From assembly GCF_900188065.1 (NCBI RefSeq), contig NZ_FZNQ01000002.1:286606-350605 (forward strand): 64,000 nucleotides of DNA, written 5' to 3'. The DNA comes from Halorubrum vacuolatum (GTDB lineage: Archaea; Halobacteriota; Halobacteria; Halobacteriales; Haloferacaceae). The notes under the pieces were generated by a model. It had not been told where the DNA came from. It ran no database searches and worked only from the letters and a program-made list of their open reading frames with translations. Positions 1 through 8,646 of the stretch are shown here, piece by piece. Within the stretch, counting starts at the first letter, position 1. Each line of letters starts with the position of its first letter. Position numbers and translations under genes: made by a program.

Positions 1-779
1 ACGGATGTCGTCGCTCCCTCCGCTGGCTCCGTTTCGGCTTCCGACGCCTCGCTTCCGGCTCCCTGTGCCTCCGTCGTCCCCGTTTCTGCGGGTGCCGCGT
101 CGTCCGTGCGGCCCGGATCCGGGGTGCTTGTCGGTGTAGTCGAGTCGTCCGCTTCGGGCTCCGGAGCAGCCTCATCGAGTTCCCCGGACGTCCCGTCAGG
201 TCCGTCCGCCGGTCGATCGTCCGCCCCTGATTTCGCCGTCGGCTTGGGGACCTCCTGGACGTCGAGATCGACCTCGTAGACGGTGTAGATCCCGATCTCG
301 TCATCGGCCAGTTCGAAGGCGTCTGCACCGGTTTCGACCCGCCTGGCGTTGCCGACGAACGCGACCGCACGCGATTCCCCGCCGGTGTACGTCACGTAAT
401 AATCGCCCGAGAGGACGTTCTCGGAGAGCTCCACGTAGCCGGTGAACCCGCCCGCAGAGAGCGTCCGATCCGCCTCCGTGAGCGACGTATCGTTGGTGTA
501 GTACTGTGCGCGCTTCGTGCCGCCGACCTCCTGCATAGCGAAAAGGAGGGGAAGGCTCTCGTCGGGTGCATGATAGGCCGTCCCGGAGGCCTCGGCGAAC
601 GCCTCGAGCTCGGTGTCGACGATCCCGACGATCCGTCCGTTTAAAAACAGTAGCCAGCCCGATCCGTCCGTGGCCGCCCCCGAGAAGCCCCGATCCGCGA
701 GCCGTCTGAGGTCGGCGAATCCGTCCGAGAAACGCCGCGAGTCCCACTCGGTGACGTCCTCGATACGCTGGGCATCCAT
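1..779 (-). CDS. Conserved haloarchaeal protein (DUF7527-like), 3' end cut by the window
   Basis: The reading frame starts at the ATG at 779 and runs off the left edge without a stop, so only the N-terminal ~259 residues are visible. The first ~150 residues form a compact conserved-looking domain (MDAQRIEDVTEWDSRRF start, then a GFTGYVELSENVLSGDYYV stretch). They are followed by a low-complexity linker rich in Asp, Glu, Pro, Thr and Ser. I recognise the N-terminal domain as one seen in haloarchaeal proteins that usually continue into coiled coil, but no biochemical role is known to me. A TATA-like AAGTATTTG lies about 28-36 bases upstream of the ATG (806-816), which supports this start and a near-leaderless mRNA. 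Confidence 0.75.
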   Translation of the reverse strand, partial: MDAQRIEDVTEWDSRRFSDGFADLRRLADRGFSGAATDGSGWLLFLNGRIVGIVDTELEAFAEASGTAYHAPDESLPLLFAMQEVGGTKRAQYYTNDTSLTEADRTLSAGGFTGYVELSENVLSGDYYVTYTGGESRAVAFVGNARRVETGADAFELADDEIGIYTVYEVDLDVQEVPKPTAKSGADDRPADGPDGTSGELDEAAPEPEADDSTTPTSTPDPGRTDDAAPAETGTTEAQGAGSEASEAETEPAEGATTS

Positions 780-931
780 TTAAACAGTATTCGCCGAGGA
801 CGGCTCAAATACTTTCCGGAGCGGATGACGGCCCTTCGGTTCGGTGTGGGCCGCATCTGCCGGGGAACCGACCGCGTTAGCGGTGAACCGGACACACTGC
901 TCGTCGGCACGAACAGCGACCGGCGTGCCGA

Positions 932-1411
932 TCAACGGTTCGCCGCCTCCACGGCGTCGATAGCCTCGCAGCCGAGCGTGACGACGTCGGCATCGAGGCC
1001 ACTCCCGTGGAGATCCGCCCGCGTGTACCATGCCCAGTCGGCGGCGTCCGCCTCCTCTGCATCGGTGGGATCGATCCGACGGCTCGGAACCGACGCGTAA
1101 TATAGGTGGTCGATGTGCTGATGGCCCACCGAGCCGTCCGGATGGACGTTGATGTCGTGAAGCATCAGGTGGGCGGGCTCAGGCAACGGGCGGCTGTTTG
1201 GCGCGTCGATCGTCGCGTGCTCCCCGACGAGCGTCGGGTCCAACCCGGTCTCCTCGCGGACCTCGCGGATCGCCGCCTCATGTGGGAGCTCGTCCCGCTC
1301 GATGTGTCCGCCGGGTGGGAGTCGGATCCCGAGCCGGCCGTGTTTATGAAGCGCGGTCGCGCCGTCGTTGACGATGTACGTCGTCGCCGTGAAATGCCGA
1401 GTGGTTTCCAT
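932..1411 (-). CDS. NUDIX hydrolase
   Basis: This is a NUDIX-family pyrophosphohydrolase of 159 residues, a typical single-domain length. The Nudix box is visible as G-x5-E-x7-REVREETGL beginning at GGHIERDEL, with the REx2EE residues that bind the catalytic metal. The frame is open further upstream to 1477, but I chose the ATG at 1411 (METTRHFTATTYIVNDG) because the family fold begins with this strand and the preceding 22 residues look like leader. The substrate (a nucleoside diphosphate linked to another group) cannot be told from sequence. It stands alone, between the partial gene on its left and TFB-1 on its right, all on the minus strand. Confidence 0.85.
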   Translation of the reverse strand: METTRHFTATTYIVNDGATALHKHGRLGIRLPPGGHIERDELPHEAAIREVREETGLDPTLVGEHATIDAPNSRPLPEPAHLMLHDINVHPDGSVGHQHIDHLYYASVPSRRIDPTDAEEADAADWAWYTRADLHGSGLDADVVTLGCEAIDAVEAANR

Positions 1412-1501
1412 GGCTTCCGCTCCGCGTTCTGGAACCTGAAACGTGTCGTTCGACGGTGGCGGGATGGAACCGTACAAAACGGCGCGTCGAACCGCGAAAA
1501 A

Positions 1502-2476
1502 TCAGTTCATCGCGACGCCGTCTTCGGCCTCAAGCAGCTCGTGGTATCGGTTGCGGATGGTGACCTCGCTGATGTTCGCGACGTCGCTCACCTCGCTCTG
1601 GGTGACCTTCTCGTTGGTCAACAGGGCGGCCGCGTAGACGGCCGCGGCGGCGAGCCCGACCGGTGACTTTCCGGAGTGGATCCCCGCCGATTTCGCCGTC
1701 CCGAGAAGGGCGCGCGCGCGGCGCTCGGCCTCGTCGGAGAGGCCGAGGTCGCTCGCAAACCGGGGGACGTAGCTTTCGGGGTCCGCGGGGCGGATCTCCA
1801 GTTTGAGCTCGCGGACGACGTAGCGGTACGTTCGGGCGATCTCGTCCTTCTGGACGCGGGAGACGCCGGCGATCTCATCGAGGCTCCGTGGGGTACCGGC
1901 CTGTCGGGCGGCGGCATAGAGGGCGGCCGTCGAGACGCCCTCGATGGACCGGCCGGGGAGGAGGTCCTCATCGAGCGCGCGCCGGTAGATCACGGAGGCG
2001 GTCTCACGGACGTTGTCCGGGAGCCCGAGCGCGCTCGCCATGCGGTCGATCTCGCCGAGCGCCTGCTTGAGGTTCCGCTCCTTCGAGTCGCGGGTGCGGA
2101 ACCGCTCGTTCCATGTGCGAAGCCGCTGCATCTTCTCGCGCTGGCGGCTGGAGAGGGACTTGCCGTAGGCGTCCTTGTCCTGCCAGCCGATGTTCGTCGA
2201 GAGCCCCTTGTCGTGCATCATGTTCGTCGTCGGGGCCCCTACGCGGGACTTTCGGTCCTTCTCGCGGGAGTCGAACGCGCGCCACTCCGGCCCGCGGTCG
2301 ATCTCGTTCTCCTCGACGACGAGGCCGCAGTCGGCACAGACCGTCTCGCCGTGTTCGGTGTCGGTCGCGAGCTGGCCGCCACACTCCGGACAGCTCAGCT
2401 CCTCCGTCGTGGAAGGTCGCTCCTCCCGCTCATTGTCGACGTGTTCCGCCGTATACGCTCGGACGTTCTCGCTCAT
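1502..2476 (-). CDS. tfb: Transcription initiation factor TFB (paralogue 1)
   Basis: TFB is the archaeal TFIIB: it binds TBP-TATA and BRE DNA and recruits RNA polymerase. The 324-residue product has an N-terminal zinc ribbon (CPEC...CADC, residues ~29-50), the B-finger/reader region (SRVGAPTTNMMHDKGLSTN) and two cyclin-like repeats (~125-210 and ~220-310) ending in a DNA-reading helix with ISEVTIRNRYHELLE. The length is normal. A second TFB (54996-55982, plus strand) is nearly identical through the reader and first cyclin repeat but diverges more in the second repeat. A TATA-like TTTAAG near 2565-2575 lies ~90 bases before the ATG, suggesting a 5' leader. Confidence 0.97.
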   Translation of the reverse strand: MSENVRAYTAEHVDNEREERPSTTEELSCPECGGQLATDTEHGETVCADCGLVVEENEIDRGPEWRAFDSREKDRKSRVGAPTTNMMHDKGLSTNIGWQDKDAYGKSLSSRQREKMQRLRTWNERFRTRDSKERNLKQALGEIDRMASALGLPDNVRETASVIYRRALDEDLLPGRSIEGVSTAALYAAARQAGTPRSLDEIAGVSRVQKDEIARTYRYVVRELKLEIRPADPESYVPRFASDLGLSDEAERRARALLGTAKSAGIHSGKSPVGLAAAAVYAAALLTNEKVTQSEVSDVANISEVTIRNRYHELLEAEDGVAMN

Positions 2477-2782
2477 TGTGTTGGGAAATGGGGGACGGGA
2501 TCAGGGGTCCGAGAGAAGGGTCTCGGATCTACTCATCCTCACAATTTCAAAGGGCTTGAAGCTACTTAAATCATTGGTCGAATATCGAGGCTGAGAACCC
2601 ACGAAAAACGGTCGGAAAACCGATCCATTCCGTGAGAATGTGGTAACGTCCCGGGCGACTCCCGGGAGCAGGTTCGAAGCCCCACTACCGACGACCACGA
2701 ATATATAATGGTTTCGCACATCGAGGGACCCTCCGACGGATCGGAGGGGAATTCATATCCCGGCCGCAACCGACCGAGCGGT
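2477..2782. other. Intergenic region between divergent TFB-1 and the M24 peptidase gene
   Basis: These 306 bases hold no gene that I can support. They contain AT-rich promoter-like stretches for both flanking genes (TTTAAG for TFB-1 near 2565-2575; ATATATAA at 2700-2708 and ATTCATATCC near 2750-2760 for the peptidase) and two adjacent CCCGGG palindromes near 2650-2668 that could pair. A TTCGAAGCC stretch at 2673-2681 recalls a tRNA T-loop, but no cloverleaf surrounds it. Confidence 0.6.
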
Positions 2783-3961
2783 ATGGACCGCTCACGCCTC
2801 GATGATGCCCTCTCGACGACCGGCACGGACGGTTATCTGATCGACGCCTCACAGGAGGACGCCAACCAGTTCTACCTCTCCGGGTTCACGGGTCCGGACC
2901 CGTTTCTCACCCTCGCTGCCGACGGGGAGACGTCGATGCTCGTCTCCGGACTTGAGTACGGCCGTGCGCGATCGGAGGCGACCGTCGACGTCGTGAAACG
3001 ACACGCCGACTACGACTACGAATACGGCGGCCGGGAGGAGCGATACGACATGTACGCGGCCTTCATGCGTGGGAAGGGCGTGGAGTCGGTCTCGATGCCC
3101 CCGCGCGGCCCCGTCGGGACCGCCGACGCGCTTCGTGAGCGCGGCATCGACGTGCGTGTCGATCACGAGGACCGCCTGACCGAGGTGCGGGCGGTGAAGA
3201 CCGACGAGGAGATCGCGGCGATCCGCGAGGCCCAGCGGGCGAACGAAGCCGCCATGCGGGCCGCCGAGGAGCTCTTGAGGGAGGCGGACGTCGCCGACGG
3301 GCACGACGGGGACCTCGTCGAGGAAACCCTCCTGTACGACGGAACGCCGCTGACAAGCGAGCGGGTAAAATCGACGATCGAGATCGAGCTGTTGAACCAC
3401 GGCTGTGCGCTCGACGAGACGATCGTCGCGGGCGGCGAACAGGCGGCGGACCCACACGATCGGGGAAGCGGGCCGCTCCGAGCCAATGAGGCGATCATCA
3501 TCGACATCTTCCCACGATCGAAGACGACCCGGTACAACGCGGACATGACGCGGACGTTCTGCGTCGGCGAGCCGAGCGACGAGCTGCGGGAGCGGTACGC
3601 CATCACCGAGGAGGCGCTTTCGGCCGCACTCGAGGCCATCGAACCGGGTGCGACCGGCGAGGACGTCCATGCCGCCGCCTGTTCGGTCTACGAGGATGCG
3701 GGCTACCCGACGTTCCGGACCGACCCGAAGACGGAGGTCGGATTCATCCACTCGACCGGTCACGGGATCGGCCTCGACGTGCACGAACTCCCGCGGCTGT
3801 CGAGCGGCGGCGGCTCCCTCGAACCCGGACACGTCGTCACCGTCGAACCGGGCCTGTACGATCCCGCGGTCGGCGGCGTCCGGATCGAGGACCTCGTGGT
3901 CGTCACGGCGGACGGCTACGAGAATCTCACCGAATACCCGATCGAGTTCGTGATCGATTGA
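2783..3961 (+). CDS. M24-family aminopeptidase (Xaa-Pro dipeptidase-like)
   Basis: This is a two-domain creatinase/prolidase-type protein of 392 residues. The N-terminal creatinase-like domain covers about residues 1-135. The C-terminal pita-bread metallopeptidase shows the metal ligands in order: IIIDIFPR and NADMTRTF (Asp ligands), [13 protein letters not shown] (His ligands), then VTVEPGLY and IEDLVVV (Glu ligands). It should remove an N-terminal residue before proline, or cleave Xaa-Pro dipeptides, in the cytoplasm. The frame is open from 2708, but the ATG at 2783 fits the family N-terminus and has ATTCATATCC ~25-30 bases upstream. Confidence 0.9.
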   Translation: MDRSRLDDALSTTGTDGYLIDASQEDANQFYLSGFTGPDPFLTLAADGETSMLVSGLEYGRARSEATVDVVKRHADYDYEYGGREERYDMYAAFMRGKGVESVSMPPRGPVGTADALRERGIDVRVDHEDRLTEVRAVKTDEEIAAIREAQRANEAAMRAAEELLREADVADGHDGDLVEETLLYDGTPLTSERVKSTIEIELLNHGCALDETIVAGGEQAADPHDRGSGPLRANEAIIIDIFPRSKTTRYNADMTRTFCVGEPSDELRERYAITEEALSAALEAIEPGATGEDVHAAACSVYEDAGYPTFRTDPKTEVGFIHSTGHGIGLDVHELPRLSSGGGSLEPGHVVTVEPGLYDPAVGGVRIEDLVVVTADGYENLTEYPIEFVID

Positions 3962-4144
3962 TCGGCGGGTTGGAGCGGCGAGCTTTTCTCAAGGCGAGAA
4001 TCCCGCCGTGTAGGGCGAGGAGGACGTCACCGATGTGTACCATGCTTAAAAACGCGGAGCGGATCCTCGTCGATGTGCCCGAAATTATCGTATCCGATAT
4101 TCAGGTCAACGGGTACTTACCGCTGTCGCGGCAGTTACGTAACG

Positions 4145-5251
4145 ATGACAGCACGGAGGCGGTCGGCGAAGACGCAGTCGGACGGTGGAAGCGAGGACAC
4201 AACCACTATCGGTGATCGTGATAGCGACCGCGTCGTCAACGACGATGTGACGGTCTCTTTCGACGGCGGACGGGTCGAAGCCGCGACCACGGAGACGGAC
4301 GCGTTGCCCGCCGCGTCGGGGACTGGTGACGAACTCGCGGGCGACTCGGGTATCGCCGACGTCGACCGAATGGTCGATGAGGGCGATGCGTCAGCCGAGG
4401 ACGAAGACGCCATCCGTGAGTCGATGAGCGGCCTCACCGAACTGCACGACGCCGCCGTCGAGGTCGTCGATGGGACCGACGACATCGCCGAACTCTCGGC
4501 CGAGCAGTTCCGCGGGATGCAGCAGGTGAGCGACGAGGTCGCCACGATGAGCGCCGCCGTCGAGGAGGTCGCCTCCTCCGCGGAGGAAGTTGCCAACGAG
4601 GCCGACGCGGTAAACGAACTCACCGCGGAGGGCCGAACCGCCGCGGGGGATGCACGCGAGGCGATGGATCGGATCGATGAGACCGCGGAGGCCCTCGGGA
4701 ACCGGGTGGAAGCGATCGAAGCCACCGTCTCGGAGATCGACGAGATGGTCGAGGCGATCAACGCGATCGCCGAACGAACGAACCTGCTCGCGCTCAACGC
4801 CTCCATCGAGGCGGCGCGCGCGGGCGAGGCCGGTGCCGGATTTGCGGTCGTCGCCGAGGAGGTGAAAAAGCTCGCCGAGGAGGCACAGGGCCGAACGGGC
4901 GCGATCGAGGAGCTCGTCGAATCGATCGACTCACACACCCACGGCGCGGTCGTTGAACTCGAAGCCAACGAGGATGCGGTCGCCGACGGAAAGGATGAGG
5001 TCGACGCCGCCGCGGGCAAACTCACTGATATCGACGACTCAATGACCGAACTATCGGCCGGGATCGGCGAGGTGGCGGCCGCGACCGACGAGCAGGCCGC
5101 GAGCACGGAGGAAGTCGCGGCGATGGTCGATCAGACCGCGAGCAACGCCGCGGAGATCCGAAACGAAACCGACGAGATCAGCGAGGCGGTGCAACGGCAG
5201 GCCGCGATGATCGTCCAAGTGAGCGACGGGATCGAGGAGATCGTCGACTGA
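4145..5251 (+). CDS. Soluble methyl-accepting transducer-like protein
   Basis: The 368-residue product is almost entirely the cytoplasmic signalling hairpin of a chemotaxis transducer. The near-invariant tip is present (AIAERTNLLALNASIEAA, residues ~214-231), followed by GEAGAGFAVVAEEVKKLAEE. Both sides are long Ala/Glu/Asp-rich helices with Glu-Glu pairs typical of methylation sites. No transmembrane segment and no recognisable ligand domain precede it; the first ~90 residues are acidic and look disordered. Haloarchaea have several such soluble Htr proteins that signal through CheA/CheW. No che or arl genes are nearby. The start is the ATG at 4145, with a GTACTTAC promoter-like element ~25-33 bases upstream; an in-frame ATG at 4073 is less likely. 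Confidence 0.85.
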   Translation: MTARRRSAKTQSDGGSEDTTTIGDRDSDRVVNDDVTVSFDGGRVEAATTETDALPAASGTGDELAGDSGIADVDRMVDEGDASAEDEDAIRESMSGLTELHDAAVEVVDGTDDIAELSAEQFRGMQQVSDEVATMSAAVEEVASSAEEVANEADAVNELTAEGRTAAGDAREAMDRIDETAEALGNRVEAIEATVSEIDEMVEAINAIAERTNLLALNASIEAARAGEAGAGFAVVAEEVKKLAEEAQGRTGAIEELVESIDSHTHGAVVELEANEDAVADGKDEVDAAAGKLTDIDDSMTELSAGIGEVAAATDEQAASTEEVAAMVDQTASNAAEIRNETDEISEAVQRQAAMIVQVSDGIEEIVD

Positions 5252-5328
5252 GCGGGCGACCCCGATCGCCGTCGGTTCCCCTTCGCCGGGATCCGAACGG
5301 ATTTTTAACCCGGTCCGAAACCATTCGT

Positions 5329-6513
5329 GTGAACTGGCGGTACGCCCACACGGCCCTCGTGCTCTGTACGCTCGCGTTCACCGCCACGATGGTCGCTCGG
5401 CTCGTTATCAGCCCGCTGGTCCCGGCGATCACCGACGCCTTCGAGGTGCGAAACGCCACGGTCGGGCTGGCGCTTTCGGGCATGTGGTTGGCGTACGCGC
5501 TCGCGCAGTTCCCATCCGGCGTGCTCGGGGACCGATACGGCGAACGAGCCGTGATCCTGACCGCCGTCGGCGCCACGGCTGTCGCCTCGTTGCTGCTCGC
5601 GGCCTCGCCGACCATCGGGGTGTTCATGATCTTTACCGTCGTGTTGGGCGCGGGTGCCGGGCTCCACTACTCGGTCGCGACGACCTATCTCACGAAGCAG
5701 TTCGACGACATCGGCCGGGCGATCGGGGTGCACGTCGCCGGCGGGCCGATAGCGGGGCTCGCTGCACCCCCGGCGGCCGCCCTCGTCGGTGCCCGCTACG
5801 GGTGGCGGACGGGGGTCGCCCTCGGCACGCTCGTCGCCCTGCCGGTGTTCGTCCTCTTCGCGTGGCGGATCCGTCCGACTGAGCCGGTCCGACCGGATCA
5901 GCCGCTCCGCGAGCGGTTCGCAACCGGACCCCTGGTCGACCTGCTTTCACGGCCGTCGATCCGATACACGACCGTGCTTGCCACGCTCGGCGCGTTCACT
6001 TGGCAGGCGACCGCATCGTTCCTCCCGACGTTTCTGGAGGTGCAGGGCGGCCTGTCGACGGCCCTCTCTGCGCTCCTCTTCTCGCTGTATTTCCTCGTAC
6101 ATGGGGGTACCCAACCGGTCACGGGGGCGCTCTCGGATCGCTTCGATCGCGACACCGCGGCGATGCTGACGATGGGAACCGGTGTCCTCGGATACGGGTT
6201 GTTGGTTCTGGCCGGACGGAGCGACGCGGGCCTCGTCCCGTTGCTCGTCGCCGTGTTGCTCGTCGGCCTCGCGATGTCGTGGGGCGCGCCCGTCCAGTCA
6301 CGGTTCATGGACCACCTCTCGGAGGCGGAGCGTGGAGCCGGCTTCGGGCTCGTGCGCACCGTCTACATGGTCATCGGCGCGTCGGGCAGCGTCGTCGTCG
6401 GCGCGCTCGCCGACGTCGCCGGATGGGATGCCGCGTTCGGATTGCTTGCGCTCGTGATGGCGGTGGGCATGACGACGCTGCTCGCGAATCGGTTGCTCGC
6501 GTTCGACCTGTGA
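5329..6513 (+). CDS. MFS transporter
   Basis: This major facilitator superfamily carrier has 394 residues and about 12 hydrophobic segments. After the second helix it carries the MFS loop signature (GVLGDRYGERAVI), and a related loop (GALSDRFDRDTAAM) follows the seventh helix. Substrate cannot be inferred. Translation starts at GTG (5329): no ATG lies upstream in a sensible place, and GGATTTTTAACCC sits ~22-33 bases before it as a leaderless-type TATA element. It converges with the phosphodiesterase gene, with only eight bases between the stop codons. Confidence 0.88.
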   Translation: MNWRYAHTALVLCTLAFTATMVARLVISPLVPAITDAFEVRNATVGLALSGMWLAYALAQFPSGVLGDRYGERAVILTAVGATAVASLLLAASPTIGVFMIFTVVLGAGAGLHYSVATTYLTKQFDDIGRAIGVHVAGGPIAGLAAPPAAALVGARYGWRTGVALGTLVALPVFVLFAWRIRPTEPVRPDQPLRERFATGPLVDLLSRPSIRYTTVLATLGAFTWQATASFLPTFLEVQGGLSTALSALLFSLYFLVHGGTQPVTGALSDRFDRDTAAMLTMGTGVLGYGLLVLAGRSDAGLVPLLVAVLLVGLAMSWGAPVQSRFMDHLSEAERGAGFGLVRTVYMVIGASGSVVVGALADVAGWDAAFGLLALVMAVGMTTLLANRLLAFDL

Positions 6514-6521
6514 CTTCGTCC

Positions 6522-7298
6522 CTAGCGCGCTCGCTTCGCCACGAGGTTGGGGTCGTCAACCATGATCCCGTCGACGCCGCGCTCGCGAAGCCCCACCACG
6601 TCGCTTGGTGTCTCGGCGGTCCAGACGTTCACCCGGAGCCCGAACGCGTGTGCGAGCGCGACGACGTCGGAGCCCAACGCGATCGTTTCCTCCGTGTCGA
6701 GCCCCGCGTCCAATCGTTCGAGCGCGGCGGGCAGCCGAAGGTTCCCCGGATCCGACCAGGTCTCCACCAGTTCCATCGACGGGTGAAACGCCTCCGCGTC
6801 GAGGTCGCCGGCCAACGCCAGTCGCTCGTCGATCGGCTGCACCTTGTGACACAACACCGCGAGCGGCGCATCGGGGGCGACCGCCCGGATCTCGCGGATC
6901 GCATCGTCATAAAACGACGAATAAAGGGCGTCCGTTCCGTGCGCTCGGCACGCGTTGACGACCTCCTCGCCGATCCCGTCCTCCTTCAGCTCGACGTTGA
7001 GGAGAACGCCATCCGGGACGGCCGCGAGCAGCTCGTCGAACGTCGGGATCGGCTCGCGAGAGTCCGCCACGGTGAGTCGTTTCAACGTTCCGAGCGAGGT
7101 CTCGTCGATCCGTCCCTCCCCGTCGGTCACGCGGTCCAATTCGTCGTCGTGGAAGACGACGAGTTCGCCGGTTCCGCACCTGCGGACGTCGATCTCGACC
7201 GCGTCCGTGCGTTTCGCGGCCGCACGGACCGCGCCGACCGTGTTCTCCGGGTATGTATCGGCAAACCCACGGTGGGCGAAGATCTGCGGCGCGGTCAT
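6522..7298 (-). CDS. ugpQ: Glycerophosphodiester phosphodiesterase
   Basis: GDPD-family enzyme of 258 residues that hydrolyses glycerophosphodiesters to an alcohol and glycerol phosphate. The TIM-barrel motifs are visible: FAHRGFADTYPENT at the N-terminus (catalytic His-Arg-Gly and Glu), AVEIDVRR (metal-binding Glu/Asp), VFHDDELDRVTDGEG (catalytic His and Asp) and LLNVELKE. The C-terminal VNVWTAETPSDVVGLRERGVD is the usual final barrel strand and helix. No signal peptide is present, so it acts in the cytoplasm. In archaea with ether lipids the substrate is likely deacylated or headgroup-derived phosphodiesters. It stands alone on the minus strand. Confidence 0.93.
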   Translation of the reverse strand: MTAPQIFAHRGFADTYPENTVGAVRAAAKRTDAVEIDVRRCGTGELVVFHDDELDRVTDGEGRIDETSLGTLKRLTVADSREPIPTFDELLAAVPDGVLLNVELKEDGIGEEVVNACRAHGTDALYSSFYDDAIREIRAVAPDAPLAVLCHKVQPIDERLALAGDLDAEAFHPSMELVETWSDPGNLRLPAALERLDAGLDTEETIALGSDVVALAHAFGLRVNVWTAETPSDVVGLRERGVDGIMVDDPNLVAKRAR

Positions 7299-7390
7299 CG
7301 GTTACCGACGATACGACGGGGGAGTATTAAAAGCGTCCGCAGGCGGCGTCCGTACAGGACCCCCGCCTTCCCGAGAGGACAGTACCGGAA

Positions 7391-8584
7391 CTACCGTCTC
7401 CCGAGCAGGATAGCGCCCACGGTAGCGAGGAAAACCGCCAACGCGGTCACGCCGACCCCAAAGCCGGGTGCTGAGACGTCGGTTGCATCGTCATCCGGTT
7501 CGGGTGCCGCTTCGGCGTCGTCGTCCGGTTCGGGTGTCGCTTCGGCGACGTCATCCTCGTCCGTACCCTCGTCATCGGCGGCCACTTCTTGATACGTTTC
7601 GGCGGCGTCGGCGAGCGTCCGTGTCGATTCCACGACGCTACGCGGGGCGGGCTGGTTGAGGTAGTGGACCTCCATCTCAACCGTATTGCCCTCGATTCCG
7701 GCCGTCGTCTGCGCGTAGGGCTCCTCGTCGATGATCCCGGCGGTTTCGCCGGTCACGAGGATCAACTCGGGGTCCGCCTCGATCACGACTTCGTCAGAGA
7801 GCTGTGGGTATCCGGTGTGTTCGGCGGCCGCGACGTTGTCCGTCCCGCCGATAGTCATGATCTCGTCGGTGAACGTGTCGCCCGCGACGACGAAGCCGTC
7901 ACCGAGCGGATAGAGCGCAGCGGGACGGTCGAACTCCGCCGTGCGTTCCTCGACGGTTTCGACCTCCTCGTACATCCACGTGTTCGTCTCCTCGGCTTCC
8001 GCGCACGCATCGGCTACCTTGCCGATGGTATCAGTCTTGTCGGCGATGTCGTCGACGTCTTTCGCCTCGGTGAAATGATAGACGGTATGGCCATCGTTTC
8101 GAAGCGGCTCGACGTCCTCGGCGGAGGCGTTCGGCGCGAGGATCAGATCAGGGTCCGCGTCGGCAACCAGCTCGCGATCGATCCCGAACTCGGCGGAGAC
8201 ATCCTGTTTCTCCGCTGCCCCATCGAGATACGCCGCGAACTGCGTCACGCCAACCACCCGATCCTCCACGCCGAACTCCCACAACACCTGTGCGGCCGAG
8301 GGGTTCGTGGTCACGATCCGCTCCGGGGGTTCCTCGATCGTCAGCTCCTCGCCGGTCGCGTCGGTGATCGTGAGCGGGAACTCACAGGTCGGTGCGGTGG
8401 TATCGGCGGTCGCCTCACCGCCTTCAAGGCCGTTCGCGCCGCCATCGATGTCAGCGACGTCCGCATCCGCGCCATCGCCGGCAACGATCGCGGATGGCCC
8501 AGATCCCGTCGCCACGCCCGCCGTGCCACCCACGAGGGCGGTCACGACGATGGCGGCGACGAGGATCGCGTTAATCCGTGTCAT
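7391..8584 (-). CDS. btuF: PGF-CTERM-anchored ABC substrate-binding protein (BtuF/FepB type)
   Basis: Extracellular substrate-binding protein of 397 residues. An N-terminal Sec-type signal (MTRINAILVAAIVVTALVGG) is followed by an acidic linker, then a class III periplasmic-binding domain (PPERIVTTNPSAAQVLWEFG; ADPDLILAPN; EADPELILVTG). The tail has two near-identical PEPDDDAEA segments, encoded by a 30-bp tandem repeat, and ends with PGFGVGVTALAVFLATVGA plus a basic end. That end is the PGF-CTERM motif used by haloarchaeal archaeosortase for lipid anchoring. It is divergent from btuC-btuD across 62 bases, so the three make an uptake system for cobalamin or an iron chelate. The exact ligand is inferred only from family resemblance. 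Confidence 0.88.
   Translation of the reverse strand: MTRINAILVAAIVVTALVGGTAGVATGSGPSAIVAGDGADADVADIDGGANGLEGGEATADTTAPTCEFPLTITDATGEELTIEEPPERIVTTNPSAAQVLWEFGVEDRVVGVTQFAAYLDGAAEKQDVSAEFGIDRELVADADPDLILAPNASAEDVEPLRNDGHTVYHFTEAKDVDDIADKTDTIGKVADACAEAEETNTWMYEEVETVEERTAEFDRPAALYPLGDGFVVAGDTFTDEIMTIGGTDNVAAAEHTGYPQLSDEVVIEADPELILVTGETAGIIDEEPYAQTTAGIEGNTVEMEVHYLNQPAPRSVVESTRTLADAAETYQEVAADDEGTDEDDVAEATPEPDDDAEAAPEPDDDATDVSAPGFGVGVTALAVFLATVGAILLGRR
7488..7547. repeat. 30-bp tandem repeat, two copies, in the btuF tail
   Basis: Two adjacent 30-base units (7488-7517 and 7518-7547) differ at only two positions. Both encode the acidic-proline spacer (PEPDDDAEA type) between the binding domain and the PGF-CTERM anchor. 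Slippage here would lengthen or shorten the cell-surface tether in steps of ten residues without breaking the frame. Confidence 0.9.
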
Positions 8585-8646
8585 CGTCCTATCGACGCCC
8601 CGCGCCCAATAAGTATTTACCTACTACAATTTCTGTTGAAGTACGA
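8585..8646. promoter_or_regulatory. Shared 62-bp divergent promoter of btuF and btuC-btuD
   Basis: Only 62 bases separate the two start codons. The segment at 8608-8622 (AATAAGTATTTACC) is TATA-like on both strands: AAGTATTTA lies ~25-35 bases before the btuC ATG, and its complement TAAATACTTA lies ~25-32 bases before the btuF ATG. The two basal promoters therefore overlap, so a single factor bound here would act on both transcripts together. Confidence 0.6.

Noticed and set aside
2660..2690. tRNA-like T-loop (TTCGAAGCC) upstream of the M24 peptidase gene
   Set aside because: No acceptor, D or anticodon arms can be built around it.
6000..7592. 530-codon plus-strand frame across the MFS and phosphodiesterase genes
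   Set aside because: It is the high-GC shadow of two well-supported genes; the translation is Arg-rich and has no domain.
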